Positions 1-5,043 of a DNA stretch of 8,202 nucleotides are shown piece by piece. Numbering within the stretch: position 1 is the stretch's first letter; every line of letters starts with the position of its first letter. Where the stretch lies: positions 1 to 8,202 of the forward strand of contig JAGAFM010000061.1 in the NCBI GenBank assembly GCA_017612655.1, given 5' to 3'. A program made the translations under genes and the position numbers. The notes beneath the pieces were generated by a model that was not told where the DNA came from, searched no databases, and saw only the letters and a program-made list of their open reading frames with translations. This stretch comes from Clostridia bacterium (GTDB taxonomy: Bacteria; Bacillota; Clostridia; Oscillospirales; CAG-272).

Positions 1-118
1 CACGGGGCATTCCGGTCTGCTCTCCGAAGCGGGTGAGACTGTCGTCCAGCCTTTTATGAAGCCTGAGGTAAACCAGGACGGTCTTCTCCCGGCCTCCGGC
101 GATCTCCTCTCCGGACAT
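1..118 (-). CDS. Ribbon-helix-helix-like DNA-binding protein, N-terminal part, cut by window edge
   Basis: The minus strand has an ATG at 118-116 preceded by a good ribosome binding site (GGGAGGTG) in the 14-nt gap after the parB stop. The reading frame stays open to the window edge, giving 39 residues. After a polar stretch of about 11 residues comes EKTVLVYLRL, an alternating strand, then HKRLDDSLTRFGEQTGMPR, an amphipathic helix and turn. That order, with a Thr-Gly turn, is the pattern of ribbon-helix-helix (CopG/Arc/MetJ-like) proteins, which bind operators as dimers through the strand. Close spacing behind parA-parB suggests it is the third gene of the partition operon, possibly a small autoregulator or centromere-binding accessory. 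The second helix lies outside the window, so the fold is inferred from half of it. Confidence 0.6.
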   Translation of the reverse strand, partial: MSGEEIAGGREKTVLVYLRLHKRLDDSLTRFGEQTGMPR

Positions 119-132
119 GTGCCACCTCCCGG

Positions 133-1473
133 TCAGATCCCGTTTTCTTCCACGTAAACTTCGTCAGCGGAGCCCGATCCTTCTTCCGAATCGGCAGCGG
201 ACCGGTCCGCCGGTTCCCCGAGCCTCTCGATAAACGTGTTCAAATCCCGTTTCATCGCTTTCAGCCGTTCCATCATGACCGCCTTGCCTGCAGGATCCAG
301 ACGGCGGAAACGGCTCATACTGGTTCCCGACACGACGGAAGCAAGGGCGGATTCCGCCTTTTTCATCGATTTGTTCAGCAAAATCGCAAGATCCGCCGTC
401 TTCGTTCCGGACGGAGCATTCGGCTGAATCTGCGACAGCTTTTCTTCGCTCCGCCGAAGAGCCTGCCGGGCGGAGGAGATGGTGCTGGCATACATCCGTT
501 TCTGAGCCTCCAGCTCCAGGATGGACCGGCGCACCTGATCCATCTGCATGGCCAGCTCGGGGGATCTTTCTCCCGCGTCGGAAAGTTTCTGAAGGGCATT
601 CAGGGACTGCCTCGCAGTCTCGATTTCCTGATCGACGTCCCCGGCTCCTTTTTCCTGCTGCTGAAGGCGCCCGCGCAGCTCTGCAACCGTTCGAACCGCG
701 ACTGACAGCCTCTCATTGACATCCTTCAGTTCGGATGTGCCCTGTTCGTATGCGCGGACGAGATGATCCGCAACGATTTCCTGTATTTCATCCGGGAGTC
801 TTGCATACGCCACCGCCTGGTTTTTCGGAATCAGGTCGCGGTCGAGCAGAGACAGAATCTTTGGGTTGAGTTCGTTTTCTACGAGCACATTCTTATCGAG
901 AAGAGCTTCGCTGATTCCGGTAAACCGGATCGCGAGTTCTCGGGCCTCCTCTTCGGAAGCTCCGCCCTTCTTCTTCAGGTTGCCGATAAAACGGAGCGTC
1001 GCCTTTCTGTATTTCTTTTCGTTCCCGATCCCTCCGCGGCTCTGCAGATTCGCGGCATCGAGAACGAGCATTTCGTCCAGTTCATCCAAGCCGGAAAGAA
1101 CCTTGCAGAGGATGACCGCGTAACGGTTGTCGCGCCGGTTTTCAAACAGCCAGCGGTACGCGCGGAACCGACGCTCTCCGGAAAGGATCAGATAACGGGT
1201 CCCCTCCGGACCTTTTTTTTCGGACACCACAATATTGTGAAGAAGTCCGTTTTGTTCGATGTCCTGCGCGAGGGAGAGGATCTCCTCCTCGCTGTCTTCC
1301 GCCGCATAGTCGTTGTTCGGATTCACCGAGATCTCGGAAAGCGGTATTTCCCGGTAGTCTCCGGTTTCCGTGCCGATGGACTGTTTCAGCAGAGTACGGG
1401 TGTCGTACAGCGGATCGTGATCCGCCTGTGTTCCGAGGCCGAGATCGACCTCCTCCAGTTTAATTCTGCCCAT
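133..1473 (-). CDS. parB: ParB-family partition protein (446 aa)
   Basis: This protein would bind a centromere site and stimulate ParA during replicon segregation. Residues about 40-145 form the ParB/Spo0J N-terminal domain, with SGERRFRA at 98-105, the arginine-rich motif that binds CTP in ParB clamps. Residues about 150-240 are helical and should carry the helix-turn-helix (IRFTGISEALLDKNVLVENE region, then IPKNQAVAYARLPDEIQ). Residues about 250-350 are rich in Glu, Gln, Lys and Leu and read as a long coiled coil. The tail (about 390-446) is acidic. At 446 residues it is longer than chromosomal ParB (about 280-300), mostly because of the coiled coil. The usual ENxQR-type motif after the GERRxRA box is altered to ANLQSR at 141-146. 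The start overlaps the end of parA by 14 nt and has AGAGGA just upstream, so translation is probably coupled. Confidence 0.9.
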   Translation of the reverse strand: MGRIKLEEVDLGLGTQADHDPLYDTRTLLKQSIGTETGDYREIPLSEISVNPNNDYAAEDSEEEILSLAQDIEQNGLLHNIVVSEKKGPEGTRYLILSGERRFRAYRWLFENRRDNRYAVILCKVLSGLDELDEMLVLDAANLQSRGGIGNEKKYRKATLRFIGNLKKKGGASEEEARELAIRFTGISEALLDKNVLVENELNPKILSLLDRDLIPKNQAVAYARLPDEIQEIVADHLVRAYEQGTSELKDVNERLSVAVRTVAELRGRLQQQEKGAGDVDQEIETARQSLNALQKLSDAGERSPELAMQMDQVRRSILELEAQKRMYASTISSARQALRRSEEKLSQIQPNAPSGTKTADLAILLNKSMKKAESALASVVSGTSMSRFRRLDPAGKAVMMERLKAMKRDLNTFIERLGEPADRSAADSEEGSGSADEVYVEENGI

Positions 1474-2374
1474 TTTCCTCTTCCGTTTCCTTCGTTTGAT
1501 TTCCGCCCTGTTCTTTCCGGCGGATCCGGGTCAGTACCTCTTCGTAAAGTGCCTTGTAGTCGCGTGCGGGATTGCTGCGCGGATCCATCAGGACAACCGG
1601 CCCTCTCATGGTGGCGTCGTTGACCGCCTGTCCCTTCCGGATTTCCGTCTCGAACCTCAGTCCCCGATAGGCCCCGCTGTCCAGACTGTCGCGGAGGATC
1701 TGGGTGAACCGAACCTTTTCCACGATGGTCAAAAGAATGCCCAGAATTGAGATTTCCATCCCGTTTTCCCGATTCATCGTCTGAATCAGGCGGTACGTTT
1801 CGTTCAGAGAGTCAACGGAGTACTTGTCCGGATGAAGGGGAATGATTACCTCGTCCGCCGCGTAAATACCGGAGAGAGAAAAGGTATTCTTTCCGGGCGG
1901 AGTGTCGATCACAATATAATCATAGGAAGTGAACCGCACATTCTGCAGAATCGCCGAGAGAAACGCATAAGGGGGATAGTGCTTCGTTTTGTGCAGAATC
2001 TCGGCCTGATCCGGGATCATCAGAGAGTACGCGCTGCAAGGAAGAATATCCACGCCGGTCATCATGGTCTTGTGAATGAAGTGATCCGTGGAACATCCCG
2101 GGAAGCCGAACGTCCGATAGGCGTCGAACAGGGCCGCGTCATTAAACGTGTCCCGGTAGGATCCGGTTGCGGACAGCGTGCTGTTTCCCTGCTCGTCGAT
2201 ATCCACGAGGAGCGTCCTGTAGCCGTGCATGCCAAATTCCGCCGCGAGGTTCACGGCGGTCGTAGTCTTGGCGACACCGCCCTTGGTTACGGCGATCGTA
2301 ATGACAACCGGGTTCTTCTTGTGGTCGATGCCGTGCCCGCCTGTTTCTTTTCCGCGTGGCATTTGCTCCGTCAT
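1460..2374 (-). CDS. parA: ParA-family partition ATPase (304 aa)
   Basis: A Walker-type ATPase that moves replicon copies by forming ATP-dependent gradients on the nucleoid, with ParB as activator. The deviant Walker A box KGGVAKTT is at residues 31-38 (first Lys is the signature lysine), the A' motif VDIDEQGNST at 57-66, and Walker B YIVIDTPPG at 153-161. EVIIPLHPDKYSVDSL at 175-190 and EIRKGQAVNDA at 244-254 fit the switch and C-terminal parts of the family. The glycine before the catalytic lysine in most relatives is alanine here, a known variation among plasmid ParAs. About 25 residues precede the first strand, shorter than the helix-turn-helix extension of P1-type ParA, so it is unlikely to bind its operator by itself. 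The chosen ATG has AGGAAGGA about 10 nt upstream; Met5 is a possible alternative. It is the first gene of the minus-strand operon. Confidence 0.95.
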   Translation of the reverse strand: MTEQMPRGKETGGHGIDHKKNPVVITIAVTKGGVAKTTTAVNLAAEFGMHGYRTLLVDIDEQGNSTLSATGSYRDTFNDAALFDAYRTFGFPGCSTDHFIHKTMMTGVDILPCSAYSLMIPDQAEILHKTKHYPPYAFLSAILQNVRFTSYDYIVIDTPPGKNTFSLSGIYAADEVIIPLHPDKYSVDSLNETYRLIQTMNRENGMEISILGILLTIVEKVRFTQILRDSLDSGAYRGLRFETEIRKGQAVNDATMRGPVVLMDPRSNPARDYKALYEEVLTRIRRKEQGGNQTKETEEENGQN

Positions 2375-2401
2375 TTTCCCATAATCCTTCCTGTCGTTCC
2401 G

Positions 2402-2458
2402 CTGTCGGGATCCAACTTTTCAAAAAACTGCAACAAATCGATCCTTTTCTCCCGACAG
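2402..2458 (-). repeat. Perfect 9-bp inverted repeat in the parA leader
   Basis: CTGTCGGGA at 2402-2410 pairs with TCCCGACAG at 2450-2458. The arms enclose 24-bp repeat copy 1. In the predicted parA transcript this would form a stem ending about 10 nt upstream of the ribosome binding site (2384-2391), so it could act as an RNA control element or frame a protein-binding site in DNA. The match is visible; the role is inference. Confidence 0.55.
2413..2436 (-). repeat. 24-bp par repeat, copy 1 (candidate parS or operator)
   Basis: On the plus strand it reads CAACTTTTCAAAAAACTG followed by CAACAA. It matches copy 2 at 22 of 24 positions, differing at the tenth and fifteenth bases, which breaks the central palindrome. 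It lies in the parA leader. Confidence 0.6.
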
Positions 2459-2479
2459 ACGGTATTCTGCAACAACAAA

Positions 2480-2507
2480 CAGAGGGGCGATCGTTCCCAT
2501 CCCTCTG
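2480..2507 (-). repeat. 7-bp inverted repeat in the parA leader
   Basis: CAGAGGG at 2480-2486 pairs with CCCTCTG at 2501-2507 around a 14-base loop that contains CGATCG. In the parA transcript the stem is followed only by UUUG, so it is a poor terminator. A CTGCAACAA word at 2467-2475, shared with the 24-bp repeats, flanks it. Confidence 0.35.
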
Positions 2508-2513
2508 CGAAAA

Positions 2514-2537
2514 CAACTTTTCGAAAAGCTGCAACAA
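2514..2537 (-). repeat. 24-bp par repeat, copy 2 (best palindrome)
   Basis: On the plus strand it reads CAACTTTTCGAAAAGCTG followed by CAACAA. The first 18 bases are a near-perfect palindrome (16 of 18) around TTTTCGAAAA, as expected for a dimeric DNA-binding protein such as ParB. It lies about 20 bp downstream of the predicted parA transcription start, a good place for a repressor. Confidence 0.65.
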
Positions 2538-2564
2538 GAGACGCTGCTTTCGCCGGACGGGTGT

Positions 2565-2593
2565 AGTATACCATTTTTTCCCGTTCTTTGCAA
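2565..2593 (-). promoter_or_regulatory. Predicted parA promoter
   Basis: On the minus strand, TTGCAA (2593-2588) and TATACT (2570-2565) are separated by exactly 17 bp. Each box matches the housekeeping sigma consensus at four to five of six positions. Transcription would start near 2558, leaving a leader of about 184 nt before the parA ATG. Confidence 0.7.
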
Positions 2594-2667
2594 GCTGTTT
2601 GCCAAAGAAAACGGGGCAATCCGCCGAAAAAACGGAGAAACAGGGGAAGAGAGGAGAACCGTTCGGT

Positions 2668-2691
2668 TTGTTGCACGATTTCGAAACGATG
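2668..2691 (+). repeat. 24-bp par repeat, copy 3, inverted and diverged
   Basis: It reads TTGTTGCACGATTTCGAAAC then GATG on the plus strand. It matches the reverse complement of copy 2 at 19 of 24 positions, keeping TTGTTGCA and the TTTCGAAA core. It lies about 75 bp upstream of the parA -35 box and 120 bp upstream of the rep -35 box, so it could act on either promoter. Confidence 0.5.
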
Positions 2692-2808
2692 TAAACCGAT
2701 AAACATGAAGCGTTAAATGTAAAACGAAAGAATGCGGGTTAATCGGTAAAACAGCAGGGTTCCGGGCGAACCGGGCGGGAGAGAGCATTCCTTTCGGGGC
2801 AAAAAAAG

Positions 2809-2830
2809 GTTGCACAAACAGAAGAAACAT
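2809..2830 (+). promoter_or_regulatory. Iteron-like sequence over the rep -35 box (candidate Rep autorepression site)
   Basis: GTTGCACAAACAGAAGAAAC and the following AT resemble the inverted-iteron junction at 4086-4109, which reads GTTGCACCCAACAGAAAAGG then ACAG: GTTGCAC, AACAGAA and a terminal ACA are shared with a one-base gap. Iteron-type Rep proteins commonly repress their own gene through a related operator at the promoter. The similarity is visible; binding is inference. Confidence 0.4.
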
Positions 2831-2838
2831 GATATAAT
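2810..2838 (+). promoter_or_regulatory. Predicted rep promoter
   Basis: TTGCAC at 2810-2815 and a perfect TATAAT at 2833-2838 are separated by 17 bp. Transcription would begin near 2845, about 28 nt before the chosen rep ATG. This placement rules out an upstream in-frame ATG at 2810, which lies inside the promoter. Confidence 0.85.
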
Positions 2839-2860
2839 CACGCATACGAAGAAATCAAGC

Positions 2861-2866
2861 GAGGTG
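2861..2866 (+). promoter_or_regulatory. Ribosome binding site that sets the rep start
   Basis: GAGGTG ends 6 nt before the ATG at 2873. The other in-frame ATG, 63 nt upstream, has no such site and overlaps the promoter. Confidence 0.8.
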
Positions 2867-2872
2867 CCGCTC

Positions 2873-4036
2873 ATGCCGAACATCGCCTTCAAGCTCGAGG
2901 GTCTATTCGAAGATGAATTTCATAAGCAGCTGATCCGTGCGTACTGCACGTATGAGCCTAAGTCGCTCAGTTCCGCGTACCGGAAGCTGTCCATGGAACA
3001 GTTTATTGAACTGATGGAAAGCGCGGTCGCTTCCACGGGATACAAGCCGGAAGACACCCTGACAGAGGACGATTACCGGGCATTTGCCAAAGTCTACGAC
3101 AAAATCCTCCGGTCGGCCATCAAGGACGTCAGGGAGCTCCGCTCCATCATTCCCCACAACGTCTTCATTACAAACTCGAAAGTCGCAAACGAGCTTCGCC
3201 ACATGACTCCGAACGAGGAGATCCGCCTGACGGTCGGCCACAAGGGCAGCAAGCTGGTAGAGATCAAGACGACAATCAACTTTATCAACAACAAGTATAT
3301 CCAGATCGCCGACAGCGCATCCATCACCGCGTACGACAAGATCGTCCACGACGCGGTCTGTTCCCTGTACGCGGCGGGCAACGAAGTCTTTACCCCTGAA
3401 ATGGTCTACCGTGCGATGAACGGGATGGTGGAATCGGAGTTCGTTTCGCCGAAATCCATTTCCATGATCGTGGAATCCCTGGAGAAGCTCCGCAGCACCG
3501 ACATCGCCATCGACTACACCGAACAGCTGCAGATGACCAATCCCGAAGACAATCTCGAATCCGCACGGGTGAGCGGCGCGATGCTCATGATGCAGAAGGT
3601 AACCGTCTCCGCCGGAGGTGTGACAAAGTGGGCCTACCGGCTGGTCAGCAGCCCGGTTCTCTACGAGTATTCAAAATCGCTCCGTCAGATCATCCCGATC
3701 CCGCTGCAGCTGCTGAACACGAAGGAAACGACCCGCTCCACGGAAACGGTCATCATCATCCGGCAGTACATCGTGCAGCGCATGGAGCTCATGAAGAACA
3801 AAAAGAACAGTATGAACTCCCGGATCATCTCCTACGACTCCATCTACGAACTGCTCAACGCGCCGGACGACCGGAAGATCCGGGCGGCGATCCGGACCCA
3901 GACGGAACGGCTTCTGGACAACTACGTCAACATTCGGTATATCGACCGGTACGAAATCCAGCACAAGGGAAGAGTCGTCTCAGGCGTTAAGATTTTCCTC
4001 CTCGAAGACGGGGAGGGAGCTTCGTCCAAATCCTAG
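2873..4036 (+). CDS. Plasmid replication initiator, two-winged-helix (Rep_3/TrfA-like), 387 aa
   Basis: This is probably the protein that binds the iterons just downstream and opens the origin. Residues about 1-145 form a helical, then beta-rich leader domain I cannot name. Residues about 148-260 look like winged helix 1: SITAYDKIVHDAVCSLYAAG and then NEVFTPEMVYRAMNG (170-184), a pattern typical of Rep_3/TrfA-like initiators (Tyr/Phe-Asp, DAV, then a recognition-helix segment with MxxRxMxG). Residues about 288-376 look like winged helix 2, ending in the strand VVSGVKIFLLEDG. The start at 2873 is chosen because its ribosome binding site fits and the longer start lies in the promoter. It is a single-gene transcript, divergent from parA and closed by a terminator at 4048-4073. 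It is likely autorepressed through the iteron-like site at its -35 box. The family call rests on motif pattern and context. Confidence 0.8.
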   Translation: MPNIAFKLEGLFEDEFHKQLIRAYCTYEPKSLSSAYRKLSMEQFIELMESAVASTGYKPEDTLTEDDYRAFAKVYDKILRSAIKDVRELRSIIPHNVFITNSKVANELRHMTPNEEIRLTVGHKGSKLVEIKTTINFINNKYIQIADSASITAYDKIVHDAVCSLYAAGNEVFTPEMVYRAMNGMVESEFVSPKSISMIVESLEKLRSTDIAIDYTEQLQMTNPEDNLESARVSGAMLMMQKVTVSAGGVTKWAYRLVSSPVLYEYSKSLRQIIPIPLQLLNTKETTRSTETVIIIRQYIVQRMELMKNKKNSMNSRIISYDSIYELLNAPDDRKIRAAIRTQTERLLDNYVNIRYIDRYEIQHKGRVVSGVKIFLLEDGEGASSKS

Positions 4037-4047
4037 AAAACAGATGC

Positions 4048-4073
4048 GCGGCCGGTCCGGCCGCCTTCTTTTT
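4048..4073 (+). terminator. Intrinsic terminator of rep
   Basis: GCGGCCG (4048-4054) pairs with CGGCCGC (4058-4064) around a three-base loop GTC, followed by CTTCTTTTT. It starts 11 nt after the rep stop and abuts the first inverted iteron. Confidence 0.9.
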
Positions 4074-4109
4074 ATGTCCCATTTTGTTGCACCCAACAGA
4101 AAAGGACAG
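4074..4109. repeat. Head-to-head iteron pair
   Basis: A minus-strand iteron (4074-4092, reading GTGCAACAAAATGGGACAT) overlaps by two bases a plus-strand iteron (4091-4109, ACCCAACAGAAAAGGACAG). Together they form an inverted repeat with TGTCC/GGACA outer arms and TTG/CAA inner arms. This is the only iteron in reverse orientation. Inverted iteron pairs in Rep plasmids often serve as operators for Rep dimers. Confidence 0.7.
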
Positions 4110-4179
4110 ATCCGACGCGGCGGCGGATCCGGCCGAGGACGGAACGGACCGCGCCCCCGAAACCGGGGAGAGGACAGGG

Positions 4180-4225
4180 AAAAAACGCCGGAAAACGCGC
4201 GGAAAGCGCCAAAACAGGCGGGAAA
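4180..4225. other. Phased A-tracts, probable intrinsic DNA bend
   Basis: Runs of three to six A occur at 4180-4185, 4192-4195, 4203-4205, 4211-4214 and 4223-4225, with centres about 8.5-11.5 bp apart, close to one helical turn. Such phasing bends DNA. The segment lies between the inverted iteron pair and the main array. Confidence 0.4.
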
Positions 4226-4324
4226 CGGGTTCACAGAGGTCCGAAAGCCGCCGAACAGGCCTTCCCGGGCCGGATTTCACAATCATAAAGGGGTTTTAGA
4301 AGATTCTGGTCAAAAAGCGGATAA

Positions 4325-4598
4325 CCCCAACAAAAAAGGACATACCGCGGCATTGAACCCGTTTTCTCCCCGCCCGGGCGGCGTCGGAAGGGATCTCCGA
4401 AACCCCAACAAACCGGGACAAAAGTCCCCTTGAAACCGCGAACTGACCCCAATAAAAGGGGACATGGCGTTCCAAACGGGCGAAATACCCCCAATAAAGC
4501 GGGACATAAAGGGCGGAGAACCCAGTTTTTTCGGGGGACGGAGGGGTCGGACCGCCCCGCCGGAGACGTTTTCGACTGCCTCCAACAAAACGGGACAT
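4325..4598 (+). repeat. Five direct iterons, main array
   Basis: Copies at 4325-4343, 4403-4421, 4447-4465, 4489-4507 and 4580-4598 follow the consensus CCCCAAYAAAANGGGACAT. Start-to-start distances are 78, 44, 42 and 91 bp. The 42-44 bp steps are four helical turns, so those Rep proteins would sit on the same face. They are the expected binding sites of the Rep encoded just upstream. Confidence 0.85.
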
Positions 4599-4680
4599 GC
4601 AGGCATCCCCGTCCAGACCCGGATGCGGGCGTTTTGCGCCTTTTTCGGCGGAAAAACAGCCCGTTTAAGAACCCGGAGCC

Positions 4681-4711
4681 CTATTATTAAATAGCGTTTA
4701 GGATAAAAACG
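4681..4711. other. AT-rich island in the origin, candidate unwinding element
   Basis: The stretch from 4681 is nearly all A and T at first and includes the dyad CTATT (4681-4685) and AATAG (4690-4694), in otherwise GC-rich DNA between the two iteron groups. AT-rich elements beside iterons are where origins usually open. The assignment is positional only. Confidence 0.4.
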
Positions 4712-4715
4712 TCTG

Positions 4716-4738
4716 AAAAAGCCCGAAAAATGGGCTTT
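4716..4738 (-). terminator. Possible minus-strand intrinsic terminator inside the origin
   Basis: On the minus strand AAAGCCC (4738-4732) pairs with GGGCTTT (4724-4718) around a seven-base loop, and the run of T extends to 4716, giving TTTTT. On the plus strand the stem is not followed by T. The U-tract is short, so this is a moderate call. No minus-strand gene here explains it. Confidence 0.4.
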
Positions 4739-4746
4739 CCGGGTGA

Positions 4747-4829
4747 CTCCAATATCTTTCCCGGCACGTCCAATATATCGGAACGAACCCCCAACAAAAC
4801 GGTACTGAACCTCCCACAAAAGGGGACAC
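4747..4829 (+). repeat. Second iteron array with 21-22 bp period, two good and two decayed copies
   Basis: CCCCAACAAAACGGTACTG (4789-4807) and CTCCCACAAAAGGGGACAC (4811-4829) fit the iteron consensus. Two weaker units begin at 4747 (CTCCAATA kept) and 4768 (GTCCAATATATCGGAACGA). The four starts are spaced 21, 21 and 22 bp, the regular two-turn spacing of classical iteron arrays. Confidence 0.7.
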
Positions 4830-4883
4830 ACATATCCCTGATTTTTCCTTCGAATAACTGATAATTCTGGCTTTTTTCTTTCT

Positions 4884-4923
4884 CTGTAAGTATCTGTAAG
4901 TAACCGTAAGAAACTGTACCGTC
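4884..4923 (+). repeat. Four 10-bp tandem repeats upstream of the second initiator's promoter
   Basis: CTGTAAGTAT, CTGTAAGTAA, CCGTAAGAAA and CTGTACCGTC follow each other without gaps. The first two differ only at the last base, the third keeps CGTAAG, and the fourth is decayed. They end 13 bp before the -35 box at 4937. Units of one helical turn suggest binding sites for a regulator or a second initiator. They are unrelated to the 19-bp iterons. Confidence 0.65.
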
Positions 4924-4936
4924 CGCCTGCTCCGCC

Positions 4937-4965
4937 TTGACTTTTCCACTGATTTCCGATAAGAT
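4937..4965 (+). promoter_or_regulatory. Predicted promoter of the DUF6017 gene
   Basis: TTGACT (4937-4942) and TAAGAT (4960-4965) are 17 bp apart. The -35 box is one base off consensus; the -10 box is weaker. Transcription would start near 4972. Confidence 0.6.
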
Positions 4966-4976
4966 AAGGCATCCCC

Positions 4977-5013
4977 GGAGCCGGGAGAGGAACCCTTTTT
5001 CCTCCCTTGCTCC
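4977..5013 (+). promoter_or_regulatory. Leader stem-loop before the DUF6017 gene
   Basis: GGAGC (4977-4981) can pair with GCTCC (5009-5013), and inside it GGGAG (4983-4987) with CTCCC (5002-5006). It forms just upstream of the strong ribosome binding site AAAGGAGG (5026-5033). There is a T-run in the loop but none after the stem, so it is not a terminator. The role is unknown. Confidence 0.35.
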
Positions 5014-5043
5014 GAATCGGAACGGAAAGGAGGAGCGCAGGCG

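Larger units (their letters stand above)
2375..2872. other. Divergent parA / rep control region (498 bp, non-coding)
   Basis: No gene fits here. The stretch separates the divergent parA and rep genes and holds a promoter for each, a 184-nt parA leader with two 24-bp repeats and two perfect inverted repeats, a third 24-bp repeat in opposite orientation, an AT-rich piece (about 2689-2750), and a small dyad GGTTC/GAACC at 2758-2762 and 2768-2772. Open frames across it run through the promoters and repeats and look accidental. Confidence 0.8.
4037..5043. other. Iteron-type replication origin (oriV) region, non-coding, about 1 kb
   Basis: This long gap lies between two initiator-like genes and holds nine recognisable 19-bp iterons plus two decayed ones, an AT-rich island (4681-4711), phased A-tracts (4180-4225), a second AT-rich stretch (about 4840-4880), 10-bp phased repeats (4884-4923) and a promoter. 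Long minus-strand frames cross it, but they read through the iterons, whose 21-bp spacing keeps frame, and I see no conserved protein. No clear DnaA box was found; TTTTCCACT at 4942-4950 is one base off a relaxed DnaA consensus. Confidence 0.8.

Noticed and set aside
763..2566. Plus-strand frames opposite parA and parB (up to 286 codons)
   Set aside because: They mirror the codon pattern of the minus-strand genes, which carry clear ParA and ParB motifs; no motif is seen on the plus strand.
2810..2872. Longer rep start at the ATG at 2810
   Set aside because: It overlaps the -35 and -10 boxes of the rep promoter and lacks a ribosome binding site; the ATG at 2873 has GAGGTG at 6-nt spacing.
4942..4950. 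DnaA box TTTTCCACT
   Set aside because: One base off the relaxed consensus, single copy, and it overlaps the predicted -35 box and spacer; too weak to call.
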